A stretch of DNA of 33,752 bases from positions 1 to 33,752 of the forward strand of contig CADCUK010000083.1 in NCBI GenBank assembly GCA_902805865.1, given 5' to 3'. The position numbers and the translations under genes were made by a program. This document shows, piece by piece, positions 1 through 7,210 of this stretch (within the stretch, counting starts at the first letter, position 1; each line of letters opens with the position of its first letter). This DNA is from an uncultured Nocardioidaceae bacterium. GTDB taxonomy: Bacteria; Actinomycetota; Actinomycetes; Propionibacteriales; Nocardioidaceae. The notes beneath the pieces are model-generated. The model did not search any database. It saw nothing but the letters and a program-made list of their open reading frames with translations, and had not been told where the DNA came from.

Positions 1-1374
1 GTCCAGGTCGGGCGCTTCGTCGATGCGCTCGAGGAGCAGGGGATCCTCGACAACACGCTGTTCTTCTACCTCCTCGGGGACAACGGCGCCTCCGGCGAGG
101 GTGGACCGCGCGGCACGTTCCGCGAGCACCTGGTCGGTCACGGGATCCAGGACGAGACCGCGGACATGGCTGCCCGGCTCGAGACGCTCGGCGACCCGAC
201 CACGTACGCGATCTACCCCGCCGGGTGGGCACTGGCCATGAACACGCCGTACCCCTGGACCAAGCAGGTCGCGCACCTCGGCGGCACGCGCGACGGCATG
301 ATCGTTCGCTGGGGCGACGGGATCGAGGCCCGCGGCGAGATCCGTCACCAGTGGCACCACGTGATCGACCTGCTCCCGACGATCCTCGAGGCGACGGGGG
401 TCCCCGCGCCTGCCGCGTTCGACGGCGTGGAGCAGCAGCCGATCGAGGGCACGAGCCTGCACTACAGCTTCGACGAGCCGGAGGCCCCGGACCGGCACAC
501 CACGCAGTACTTCGAGATGCTCGGCAACCGCGGCATCTACCACGAGGGCTGGACGGCCGTGACCCGTCACGGCGTGCCGTGGGAGATGGTGGACACGCCT
601 GACCGCCCCTTCGACGAGGACGTCTGGGAGCTCTACGACCACGCCGCGGACTGGAGCCAGGCCCACGACCTGGCTCAGCAGCACCCCGAGCGGCTGCGCG
701 AGCTCCAGGAGCTCTTCCAGCGGGAGGCGGAGAAGCACAACGTCCTGCCGCTGGACGACCGGGTCACCGAGCGGGAGAACCCCGACGTGGCCGGCCGGCT
801 CGACCTCCACCAGGGACGGCGCTCCCTCTCGTTCGGCCCGCACGTCGGTCGACTGACCGAGGAGGCGGCGCCCAACGTCAAGAACCGCTCCCACGTCATC
901 ACCGCCGACCTCGAGGTGATCACCGGCTCCAGCGGCGTGGTGGTGGCGCAGGGCGGGCGCTTCGGCGGCTGGTCGCTGTACACCGTCAACGGCGTCCCGC
1001 ACTACGCCTACAACTTCGTGGGCCGCGACCTGACCGTCGTGCGCGGCGCCCGGCCGATGACCCCGGGACGTCACGACCTGGTCGTCCGCTTCGACTACGA
1101 CGGAGGTCCTCCCGGCAGCGGCGCGAGCCTCACCATCGAGCTCGACGGCAAGGCGGTCGGCGCCGGACGCATCCCGGTGACGACGGCGTACTACTTCTCC
1201 TTCGACGAGACCTTCAACATCGGGGTGGACCCGGGGACCCCCGTCGTCGACGACTACCTGCCGGTGCGCAACCGCTTCGAGGGGCTCATCCACCGGGTGC
1301 GGTTCGACCTCGACGACGTGGCCGACCCGGGCACCCTGGAGGAGCGCAGCCGAGCCGTCATGGTCCACCAGTGA
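1..1374 (+). CDS. Arylsulfatase, C-terminal part (5' end outside window)
   Basis: Frame 1 is open from base 1 to the TGA at 1374, giving 457 visible residues of an alkaline-phosphatase-superfamily sulfatase, which hydrolyses sulfate esters using a formylglycine residue. The fragment starts inside the catalytic domain. The metal-binding GDNGAS segment is near visible residue 28, followed by GGPRGTFRE and a long Trp/His-rich region. The last 170 residues or so form a beta-rich accessory domain (GGRFGGWSLYTVNG, then FDYDGG), as in large bacterial arylsulfatases. The N-terminal CxPxR signature lies outside the window, so the modification site cannot be checked. The ORF-track start at 166 is an internal ATG. 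The stop overlaps the GTG of the formylglycine-generating enzyme gene by four bases, implying coupled translation of substrate and activator. The family call is firm; the substrate is unknown. Confidence 0.9.
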   Translation, partial: VQVGRFVDALEEQGILDNTLFFYLLGDNGASGEGGPRGTFREHLVGHGIQDETADMAARLETLGDPTTYAIYPAGWALAMNTPYPWTKQVAHLGGTRDGMIVRWGDGIEARGEIRHQWHHVIDLLPTILEATGVPAPAAFDGVEQQPIEGTSLHYSFDEPEAPDRHTTQYFEMLGNRGIYHEGWTAVTRHGVPWEMVDTPDRPFDEDVWELYDHAADWSQAHDLAQQHPERLRELQELFQREAEKHNVLPLDDRVTERENPDVAGRLDLHQGRRSLSFGPHVGRLTEEAAPNVKNRSHVITADLEVITGSSGVVVAQGGRFGGWSLYTVNGVPHYAYNFVGRDLTVVRGARPMTPGRHDLVVRFDYDGGPPGSGASLTIELDGKAVGAGRIPVTTAYYFSFDETFNIGVDPGTPVVDDYLPVRNRFEGLIHRVRFDLDDVADPGTLEERSRAVMVHQ

Positions 1375-2255
1375 GTGGCTGCTGCTCGCCGTCGGGCCCG
1401 GGCGGGGGCTCGTCGATCCGGGTGGCGGACAAGCCCGGAGTGCTTCGTGGCGGGGACCGTCTCGACGGTCTGGTCGTGCTGGCCGGGGGCCGGACGGTCG
1501 TCGGCAGCAGCGATCCCGACCACCCGGAGGAGTGGCCGGCGCGTGAGGTCGACGTCGCACCCTTCGCCATCGGCCGTTGTGCCGTGACCAACGACGAGTT
1601 CGCCGCCTTCGTCGCGGCGACGGCGCACCGCACCGACGCCGAACGGCATGGCTGGTCGTTCGTCTTCGGCGGTCTCCTCCCCGACGACTTCCCGCCCACG
1701 CGCGGCGTCGCCGCTGCCCCGTGGTGGCGGGAGGTCCACGGCGCCGACTGGGCGCATCCCGAAGGTCCGCAGTCAGGGCTCGACGGTCGTGGGGACCACC
1801 CGGCGGTCCACGTCTCCCGACGGGACGCCGAGGCGTACGCCGTGTGGTGGGGCGGTCGACTCCCCACCGAGCCGGAGTGGGAGCACGCAGGGCGGGGCGG
1901 GCTGGCCGCGGCGCCGTACCCGTGGGGCCACGAGCTGGAGCCGTCGGGTGAGCACCGGATGAACGTCTGGCAGGGCACGTTCCCCGCCGACGACACCGGC
2001 GCGGACGGATGGCGGGGCACCTGTCCGGTCGACGCGTTCCCCGCCAACGGGCACGGGCTGCACAACACCACCGGGAACGTCTGGGAGTGGTGCGCCGGCG
2101 CCTGGGGGGCCGGCGACCCCACCGGGGTCAGCCGCGGCGGCTCCTACCTCTGCCACGCCTCGTACTGCCGTCGCTACCGGGTCTCCGGACGGCAGCCGCA
2201 CTCACTCGACTCGACCGCCGGGAACCTCGGCTTCAGGATCGCCGCAGACGTCTGA
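1371..2255 (+). CDS. Formylglycine-generating enzyme (SUMF1/FGE family)
   Basis: 294 residues, GTG start overlapping the arylsulfatase stop (GTGA). FGE oxidises the Cys of the sulfatase CxPxR motif to formylglycine in a copper- and oxygen-dependent reaction. The FGE-sulfatase fold is complete: AVTNDEFAAFV near residue 71, HPAVHVSRRDAEAY near 143, GRLPTEPEWEHAGRGG near 162, GNVWEW near 235, and RGGSYLCHASYCRRYR with the two active-site cysteines C261 and C266 five residues apart, as in Streptomyces coelicolor FGE. GNLGFR closes the protein. The N-terminal SGCCSPSG is a degenerate look-alike of the substrate motif. No signal peptide is seen, so it should act on unfolded sulfatases in the cytoplasm before export. 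Likely clients are the preceding sulfatase and the one at 30260-31906. Confidence 0.95.
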   Translation: MSGCCSPSGPGGGSSIRVADKPGVLRGGDRLDGLVVLAGGRTVVGSSDPDHPEEWPAREVDVAPFAIGRCAVTNDEFAAFVAATAHRTDAERHGWSFVFGGLLPDDFPPTRGVAAAPWWREVHGADWAHPEGPQSGLDGRGDHPAVHVSRRDAEAYAVWWGGRLPTEPEWEHAGRGGLAAAPYPWGHELEPSGEHRMNVWQGTFPADDTGADGWRGTCPVDAFPANGHGLHNTTGNVWEWCAGAWGAGDPTGVSRGGSYLCHASYCRRYRVSGRQPHSLDSTAGNLGFRIAADV

Positions 2256-2270
2256 CCCGCCGTCGCGCGC

Positions 2271-2612
2271 TCAGCTCCTGAGGACCTTCTCCAGCGCCTT
2301 GCCCTTCGCGAGCTCGTCGACCAGCTTGTCGAGGTAGCGGATCTTCTGCATCAGCGGATCCTCGACCTCCTCCACGCGGATCCCGCAGACGACTCCCTTG
2401 ATCGAGGAGGCGTTCGGGTTCAGCCGCGCCTGGGCGAAGAACTCCTCGAACGTCGTTCCTCCGTCCAGGTGACCGGTGAGCGCTGCCTCGTCGAACCCGG
2501 TCAGCCACTCGATGACCTGGTCGAGCTCGGCCTTCGTGCGCCCCTTCTTCTCGACCTTGGTCACGTAGTGGGGGTAGACCGACGCGACGCTGACGGTGAA
2601 GATCCGGCTCAT
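2271..2612 (-). CDS. DUF2200 family protein
   Basis: 113 residues, ATG start overlapping by four bases the stop of the upstream AAA ATPase gene, so the two form an operon. The protein matches the DUF2200 pattern: [15 protein letters not shown] at the start, [19 protein letters not shown], then a C-terminal [19 protein letters not shown] and [15 protein letters not shown] segment. It is soluble, lacks a signal peptide and has the usual family length. The biochemical role of DUF2200 is not known to me. Here it is the second gene of the divergent AAA/Clp-N module, so a link to protein quality control is possible but rests only on position. Confidence 0.85.
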   Translation of the reverse strand: MSRIFTVSVASVYPHYVTKVEKKGRTKAELDQVIEWLTGFDEAALTGHLDGGTTFEEFFAQARLNPNASSIKGVVCGIRVEEVEDPLMQKIRYLDKLVDELAKGKALEKVLRS

Positions 2613-4144
2613 GTCCCGGCCTCCTCGTCCTTGCCGCCGCCGAGCAGCACGCGCGTCATGGCGTTGCGGGTGTCCAGCAGCTCGTCGAGCGCGGCGTCGA
2701 GCTGGTCGGCGGTGACGGCCAGGTCCCCGGAGCCGGACTCGTCGGCGGCGATGAGAGCAGCGCGGCGCAGGAGCTCCTTGAGGAACGAGGCGGTCACGCC
2801 CTCGGTCCGGCTGATGACCTCGTCGAGCCGGCTGTCGTCCAGAGCCAGGTCACCCCTGTAGAGATCGACCAGCCGTCTCCTTGCCTCCGCGTCGGGCAGG
2901 TCGAGCGGCACCGCCTGGTCCACACGGCCCGGCCTCGCGGCCAGTGCTGGCTCGAGGAGGTCCGCCCGGTTCGTCGTGAGCAGGAAGACCACGTCGGCGT
3001 CCTCGGCAAGACCGTCCATCTCGTTGAGGAGCTGAAAGAGCAGGGGGTGGTGGCCGGGATGCATCCCGCGGTCCTCCGCGATGAGGTCCACGTCCTCGAC
3101 CACCACCATCGCCGGCTGCAGCGTGCGGGCCACCGAGCAGGCGGTGCCGATGAGCCGGAGCGAGTCACCTGTGAGCTGCACGATCGTGACGCCGGTGAGC
3201 TGACTGATCAGGTAGCGGACCGAGTGTGTCTTGCCCACCCCGGGCGGCCCGTACAGGAGCAGCCCCCGCTTGAGGTGCTGGCGTGCCGCAAGGAGACGCT
3301 CCCTGTGCTCGGCCACTCCCACGACCTGCCGCCGGATCGTCTCGAGCGTCTCCACGGGCAGGATCACCTCGTCCGTGCTCAAGGCCGGGCGTCGGTGGAA
3401 CTGCAGCGCGGCTCCCCGCTCGCCGAACATGTCGCGGCCGAACGAGATGACCCTCCTGCGGAAGACGTTGTGCTCCAGCGCCAGCTCGCGGACCTCTGCG
3501 GCCACCGCGCTCGCGAGACCCGGACGGTTGCCCACGACGTGGAGCCGAGCAGCGCCCATGCCGCTCTCCGGGTCCGCCGCGAGCACAAGCACCACGACGC
3601 GGGCGTCACCCTCGCTGACGAGGTACAGCCCCGCCCGGACGGCCTGCTGGACCTCGCCGTCCGGACCGCAGGCCAGGTTCGACCACGAGACGTTGCCGGG
3701 CCTGGGCCCGAAGTCCTCACGGTCCCGTTGCAACAGGTCGGCAAGGCCGAACTCGTGGTGGCGGAAGTTCGCCAGCCCCAGGAGCTGGTGCTCTCGGCGC
3801 GGCGTCGCGCCGTTCTCCCCGAGCTCCTGCAGCCAGGCGTTCAAGCCGACCTGCACGTTCACCAGGTCGTACGCCGGCCAGGACTCCTCGACCACCTCGA
3901 TGCCCTCCAGAGGAGCTGCGAGGTGCTCACGGATGATCGTGCTGAACGTCGGCCGGTCCTCGGCGCGAGCCCTGCCGACGATCCCCCGCCGGGCACGCCT
4001 GGCGAGCTTGGACACGTCCGACAGTCGCAGCCGCTCGTCGTCGTCACCGGCGGCCAGGAAGGACGCGGACACCACCCCGGCTGTGTCTTGGGTGTCTCCG
4101 GAGCGCGAGATGACGTGGAAGCTGCTCATCCGGTCAGCATCCAC
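2609..4144 (-). CDS. AAA+ ATPase with unassigned N-terminal domain
   Basis: 511 residues from the GTG at 4144; an ATG at 4129 (MSSFHV) is an alternative start and neither has a clear Shine-Dalgarno. Residues 1-260 form an N-terminal region I cannot assign. Residues 265-495 are a single AAA module: Walker A GPPGVGKT (299-306), Walker B MVVVEDVD (346-353), sensor TTN (390-392), and ARPGRVDQ (403-410) at the position of the FtsH/Cdc48 RPGRFD motif, followed by a small helical lid. The Walker B ends in ED rather than the usual DE. There is no membrane segment, protease domain or second AAA ring, so it may be a remodelling ATPase rather than a protease. It is divergent from the HTH/Clp-N pair and shares an intergenic region with its palindromic operators. 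Confidence 0.85.
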   Translation of the reverse strand: MDADRMSSFHVISRSGDTQDTAGVVSASFLAAGDDDERLRLSDVSKLARRARRGIVGRARAEDRPTFSTIIREHLAAPLEGIEVVEESWPAYDLVNVQVGLNAWLQELGENGATPRREHQLLGLANFRHHEFGLADLLQRDREDFGPRPGNVSWSNLACGPDGEVQQAVRAGLYLVSEGDARVVVLVLAADPESGMGAARLHVVGNRPGLASAVAAEVRELALEHNVFRRRVISFGRDMFGERGAALQFHRRPALSTDEVILPVETLETIRRQVVGVAEHRERLLAARQHLKRGLLLYGPPGVGKTHSVRYLISQLTGVTIVQLTGDSLRLIGTACSVARTLQPAMVVVEDVDLIAEDRGMHPGHHPLLFQLLNEMDGLAEDADVVFLLTTNRADLLEPALAARPGRVDQAVPLDLPDAEARRRLVDLYRGDLALDDSRLDEVISRTEGVTASFLKELLRRAALIAADESGSGDLAVTADQLDAALDELLDTRNAMTRVLLGGGKDEEAGT

Positions 4145-4171
4145 GGTGCGTCAACCGCCCGAGTCCTATAT

Positions 4172-4187
4172 GTCAACCTGAGTTGAC
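4172..4187. promoter_or_regulatory. Palindromic operator 1, GTCAAC-CTGA-GTTGAC
   Basis: Perfect 6-bp inverted repeat with a 4-bp spacer between the divergent AAA ATPase and HTH genes. Its right half GTTGAC overlaps the TTGACG that I read as the -35 box of the HTH promoter. A lone GTCAAC half-site at 4150-4155 lies nearer the ATPase start. The likely ligand is the HTH protein encoded next to it. Confidence 0.65.
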
Positions 4188-4212
4188 GCGGCGGTATTGT
4201 GTCAACTAATGT
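4183..4212 (+). promoter_or_regulatory. Promoter of the HTH/Clp-N operon, probably leaderless
   Basis: TTGACG (4183-4188) and TAATGT (4207-4212) are spaced 18 bp apart. A transcript starting about seven bases after the -10 box would begin at the GTG at 4220, giving a leaderless mRNA. Both boxes lie inside the two palindromes, so a bound repressor would cover the whole promoter. Confidence 0.55.
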
Positions 4213-4217
4213 TGACA
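4200..4217. promoter_or_regulatory. Palindromic operator 2, TGTCAAC-TAAT-GTTGACA
   Basis: Perfect 7-bp inverted repeat with a 4-bp spacer, centred 29 bp from operator 1. It covers the putative -10 box TAATGT and ends two bases before the GTG at 4220. If translation began at 4199, as the ORF track suggests, this operator would be coding, which argues for the downstream start. Confidence 0.65.
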
Positions 4218-4219
4218 GC

Positions 4220-4429
4220 GTGACCCGAAGCACCCTGGTGGATTCCGCCGCCGGCGACGATCCCCGGGCCGGCCTCCGAGCCGTCCGCTCGTTGCGCGAG
4301 CTCGCCGACCGGCTCGAGCGGTTGCAGGTGCAGCGCGCTCGCGAGCTGGGCTGGTCCTGGCAGGAGGTGGCCGACGCGCTGGGCGTCAGCCGTCAGGCGG
4401 TCCACAAGAAGCACGGCAGGAGAAGCTGA
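4220..4429 (+). CDS. Small helix-turn-helix regulator
   Basis: 69 residues from the GTG at 4220; the ORF track begins at the GTG at 4199, inside operator 2. An N-terminal helix-rich part (RAVRSLRELADRLERLQVQ) leads into a C-terminal helix-turn-helix, WSWQEVADALGVSRQAVHKK, which resembles sigma-factor or Trp-repressor-type HTH units. Little else is encoded, so it is probably a dimeric DNA-binding protein. The two palindromes that cover its own promoter are its likely target. The TGA overlaps the ATG of the Clp-N gene by one base (TGATG), so the two proteins are made together. This HTH plus Clp-N pairing is, as I recall, recurrent in actinobacteria, but its role is unclear. Confidence 0.8.
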   Translation: MTRSTLVDSAAGDDPRAGLRAVRSLRELADRLERLQVQRARELGWSWQEVADALGVSRQAVHKKHGRRS

Positions 4430-4956
4430 TGTTCGAGCGGTTCAGCAAGGAAGCCCGAGAGGCCGTCGTCGGCGCCCAGGACGTCGCGCGACAGTGCGGC
4501 TCCCCCACCGTCGACAGCAGGCACCTGCTCGTCGCGGTGCTCGAGTCGTCGCCGTCGGTGCGCCTGGCGATGCAGACGTCCGGGTCCGATCCGGCAGCGG
4601 TCGCCACTCACCTGCGCTCCGAGCTGCGCAGCGACCGGCTCGACGAGTCAGCCCTGGCATCCCTGGGCATCGACCTCGACGTCGTTCGCCAACGCGCCGA
4701 AGAAGCCTTCGGCCCGGACGCGCTCGAGCCGCCCCGCCGCCGACGGGGCCACCTGCCCTTCGCGAAGGACGCCCGGAAGACGATCGAGCTCTCGCTCCGC
4801 GAAGCGATCCGGCTCGAGCAGAGGACCATCCGCAGCGCTCACCTCCTGCTCGGCCTGCTCCACGCGGACAACCCCGGTCGCAACGCGCTCATCCGGGCTC
4901 ACGTCGACACCCAGGGGCTGCGCACGGCGCTGGACCAGGAAGCCCGCGCCGCCTGA
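4429..4956 (+). CDS. Double Clp-N repeat protein without an ATPase domain
   Basis: 175 residues, ATG start, preceded by AGGAG at 4419-4423. Residues 1-75 (FERFSKEAREAVVGAQDVA and VDSRHLLVAVLE) and about 105-172 (FAKDARKTIELSLREAIRL and IRSAHLLLGLL) are two Clp_N repeats, the substrate and adaptor-binding domain of ClpA, ClpB and ClpC. A basic linker, PPRRRRG, joins them. Both AAA rings of a real Clp ATPase are absent, and the length is that of a stand-alone Clp_N protein rather than a truncation. It could bind substrates or adaptors, compete with ClpC, or feed the divergent AAA ATPase; none of these is shown. It is co-transcribed with the HTH gene. Confidence 0.88.
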   Translation: MFERFSKEAREAVVGAQDVARQCGSPTVDSRHLLVAVLESSPSVRLAMQTSGSDPAAVATHLRSELRSDRLDESALASLGIDLDVVRQRAEEAFGPDALEPPRRRRGHLPFAKDARKTIELSLREAIRLEQRTIRSAHLLLGLLHADNPGRNALIRAHVDTQGLRTALDQEARAA

Positions 4957-4973
4957 GTGGGCCGGACCCGCTC
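4955..4973. terminator. Small hairpin between convergent genes
   Basis: GAGTGGG-CCGGA-CCCGCTC forms a 7-bp stem with one G-U pair across the Clp-N stop codon. There is no T-tract. It could act as a weak bidirectional terminator between the Clp-N and glycosylase genes. Confidence 0.3.
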
Positions 4974-4997
4974 ACGGGCGGTGGCACAGCCCACCCG

Positions 4998-6083
4998 TCA
5001 CCTCCGCAGCACGACCTCCTGCTCCAGCCCGAGAAACGTGGCGTACCGGTGCGCCGCTTCTTCCAGCGCCGCATGCTCGGCACTGCTGAGCGACCCGCGG
5101 TAGGCCGTCAGCTCGAAGAGAAGGCTGCGGCCCACCGTGCGCTTCACCTGCGCGACCAGCTGTCCGTCGACGAGCGCCATCCCGAGGCCGCTCTCGCGTC
5201 CACGGGGGACGACCCCCTCGTCGTCCAGGACCATGCGGCTGTCCTGGTAGCCCCGGTACGTCTCGTCGAGGATCTGCAGCAGGTGCCCAGCCGGCTGCAA
5301 CGGACCGGGCGGGGGCGACGAGCTCGCGTCGTGCCAGAACGTCCGTCCGTCGTGCTCGAACGACCCGAGCTGGTCACCGACCTGCGCCAGCCCTCGCCTG
5401 ACGTCGCCGAGCGGCAGCGTCGCCCAGTAAGCGAGATCCCGTTCGGTAGCGGGCCCGTGGCCGGTGAAGTAGCGGACGGCGAGCTCAGCCAGCGCCTCGT
5501 CCCGGTCCAGCCGGCGCGCGTCGCGGACCCGGTCGGCGAACGGTGCGTAGGTGTGCGCACCCCCTGCACACCTGCCGCCGCAGATGAGCTGGTCGAGCTC
5601 CGCCACCGCGAGCAGGAGCATCAGCGCATGCCCGGGCAGCGGCACTCCGTGTTCATGCAGCGCCTGGGCAAGGTCGTCCCGGGTGCGGTCGGGACGTTCC
5701 GTCAGGACATCCATCACGGTTGCGATCGCACCGTCGACCTCAGCGTCCGACAGGCCGTGTCCGTCGGTCAGCTGGCGCCGGACCAGCGGGCGCACGCGGG
5801 GTGCGGTCAGATCGAGGAGCCACCCGATGTCCCGAGCGCCGACGTAGTGCCAGGTGGGCCGGAGCACATGCGTGCGGATCACGTGGCCGTCGTCGACCAG
5901 ACCGGCGAGGTCGGTGGCCTGCGGCGACGTCGTACGGCAGGCAACCGCCCAGCTCGTCTGGCCGACGTTCTCCGCCTGGACCGCGAGCAGCCGCTCCAGC
6001 ACGGCGGTGGCGGACGGGGCGTGCTCGCCGGCGAGGAGCTGGCTGCGCATCCGCCACCGGGCGATGTCGCGTGGCGTCGTCAC
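4998..6083 (-). CDS. AlkZ/YcaQ-like winged-helix DNA glycosylase (HTH_42 family)
   Basis: 361 residues from the GTG at 6083, which overlaps the stop of the upstream membrane-protein gene by four bases; the longer ORF to 6692 is a shadow. The protein fits the winged-helix family of AlkZ and E. coli YcaQ, which removes alkylated bases and unhooks interstrand cross-links. Visible signatures are LLAVQAENVGQTSWA (33-47), TWHYVGARDIGWLL, TGHGPATERDLAYWATL and LDETYRGYQDSR. The catalytic QxQ/QxD position reads Q36-A37-E38. The length is typical. As the third gene of a MarR-led operon it may be induced by a small molecule, perhaps a DNA-damaging natural product. The family call is good; glycosylase activity is inferred. 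Confidence 0.8.
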   Translation of the reverse strand: MTTPRDIARWRMRSQLLAGEHAPSATAVLERLLAVQAENVGQTSWAVACRTTSPQATDLAGLVDDGHVIRTHVLRPTWHYVGARDIGWLLDLTAPRVRPLVRRQLTDGHGLSDAEVDGAIATVMDVLTERPDRTRDDLAQALHEHGVPLPGHALMLLLAVAELDQLICGGRCAGGAHTYAPFADRVRDARRLDRDEALAELAVRYFTGHGPATERDLAYWATLPLGDVRRGLAQVGDQLGSFEHDGRTFWHDASSSPPPGPLQPAGHLLQILDETYRGYQDSRMVLDDEGVVPRGRESGLGMALVDGQLVAQVKRTVGRSLLFELTAYRGSLSSAEHAALEEAAHRYATFLGLEQEVVLRR

Positions 6084-6724
6084 GGCCGTCGCCCTCCGAC
6101 GGCGCCGGCGCGCGACCGCAGCTGCACCGCGACCTCTCGCGGCTCGTCCACCCACAGCCCCACCCGGTCGGCACTGACCGGCCCTCGCGAGGAGGACAGC
6201 ATGGTCGGCCCGGACAGCACCAGCTCCAGGTTGGTGCGGCTGCTCACGCCGACCAGCACGAGCGGACCCTCGATGTGCAACGAGCGGATCACCCCAGGGA
6301 GCTCGTGCTCGACCGCCCTCGTCGTCTCGACCGCGCTCATGGGCACGACCACCCAGGTGAGGGCGCCGCTGCGGATCAGCAGCTCGGCGTCGGTGAGCAC
6401 GTGCGGCCGCACGCGGTACGACGCGAGCATCCCCAGCATCCACAGCACGCCCCAGACACCGAGCACGAGCAGAGGCAGTCGCAGCGCGGCCGCCCAGGGC
6501 TGGTCCACGTGCCGCAGCACCACCTCGACGACGACCACCTCGACGGCCGATCCGAAGATCCACAACCACAGCATCGGCCCGACGAGCCGCGCGTACCCGA
6601 TGGGCACGGCCCCGCTGGGGACGTCCGGTCGGCGCGCGACCCATCGCGCGAGGGACCGGTACAACGCGAGCTCGAGGCGCAGTCCCAACCACGCCAGGGC
6701 GAGCAGCCGCCTGACCGCGCTCAC
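6080..6724 (-). CDS. Membrane protein with PH-like domain, function unknown
   Basis: 214 residues, GTG start overlapping the MarR stop (GTGA) and ending in a GTGA overlap with the glycosylase gene. Two hydrophobic segments, LVGPMLWLWIFGSAVEVVVV and LPLLVLGVWGVLWMLGMLA (about residues 47-105), are followed by a soluble part. YRVRPHVLTDAELLIRSG begins a beta-rich domain like the bacterial PH domains next to membrane anchors, ending near LWVDEPREVAVQL. No enzyme motif is seen. The overlaps on both sides mean it is produced with the MarR regulator and the glycosylase; it might sense or exclude the inducing compound, but that is a guess. Confidence 0.7.
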   Translation of the reverse strand: MSAVRRLLALAWLGLRLELALYRSLARWVARRPDVPSGAVPIGYARLVGPMLWLWIFGSAVEVVVVEVVLRHVDQPWAAALRLPLLVLGVWGVLWMLGMLASYRVRPHVLTDAELLIRSGALTWVVVPMSAVETTRAVEHELPGVIRSLHIEGPLVLVGVSSRTNLELVLSGPTMLSSSRGPVSADRVGLWVDEPREVAVQLRSRAGAVGGRRP

Positions 6725-7161
6725 GACGTCTCCTCCATCAACCGCGAGAAGATGTCGATGGTCTCGTCGAGGGTGGTCACGAACGCTGCCAGCCGACGCG
6801 GTGGCACAGCACCGAACAGCTGCTGCGCGAGCTCCTCGTGGCTCTCGACGAGGTCGCGGATGGTCTTCCGCCCCTTCCGAGTCGGCGTCACCAGCGTGGC
6901 TCTCCGGTCGGTGGGGTGCGGTTCGCGGCTGACGTGCCCAGACTGGGCGAGGGCGTCGACCAGCCCGGTGACGTTACGAGGTGTCACGCCGAGAGCCTCG
7001 GCCAAGGACTTCTGGGTGCTCGGACCCGCAGCGCCCAGCACCCACAGGAGATGGATGCGTGCGGTGGTGAGACCGGACTCGCGTTCGAACCGTGCAAGGT
7101 CTGTTGTGACCAGCGTCGCGAGCAGAAGGACCTTGTCCAGCGCGACAGTGAGCGTTTCCAT
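6721..7161 (-). CDS. MarR family transcriptional regulator
   Basis: 146 residues with an ATG start. It has the MarR winged-helix architecture: an N-terminal dimerisation helix, the HTH STQKSLAEALGVTPRNVTGLVDAL (about 52-75), the wing VSREPHPTDRRATLVTPTRKG with the family DRR motif, and a C-terminal helical dimer region. MarR proteins usually repress their own operon and release DNA on binding a phenolic or other small ligand. A palindrome, TGTAGT-N6-ACTACA, touches the start codon. The gene leads a tightly overlapping three-gene operon with a membrane protein and an AlkZ-like glycosylase. Confidence 0.9.
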   Translation of the reverse strand: METLTVALDKVLLLATLVTTDLARFERESGLTTARIHLLWVLGAAGPSTQKSLAEALGVTPRNVTGLVDALAQSGHVSREPHPTDRRATLVTPTRKGRKTIRDLVESHEELAQQLFGAVPPRRLAAFVTTLDETIDIFSRLMEETS

Positions 7162-7178
7162 GTAGTGAACTTACTACA
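7161..7178. promoter_or_regulatory. Probable MarR operator, TGTAGT-GAACTT-ACTACA
   Basis: Perfect 6-bp inverted repeat beginning at the last base of the start codon. Read on the minus strand it contains TAAGTT, a -10-like box, so the transcript would start at or just before the ATG. A second imperfect repeat, TGATG-N6-CATCA, lies at 7182-7197. The spacing and length fit a MarR dimer site. Confidence 0.6.
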
Positions 7179-7210
7179 CCATGATGTTCATTCATCAATT
7201 TGAGCAGTCG

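Noticed and set aside
4172-4217. HspR (HAIR) or ClgR site for the Clp-N operon
   Set aside because: The palindromes are GTCAAC-N4-GTTGAC, not CTTGAGT-N7-ACTCAAG and not CGC-N5-GCG.
4494-6932. 812-residue plus-strand ORF
   Set aside because: Runs through the Clp-N gene in another frame and then antisense to three overlapping real genes; Arg/Pro-rich.
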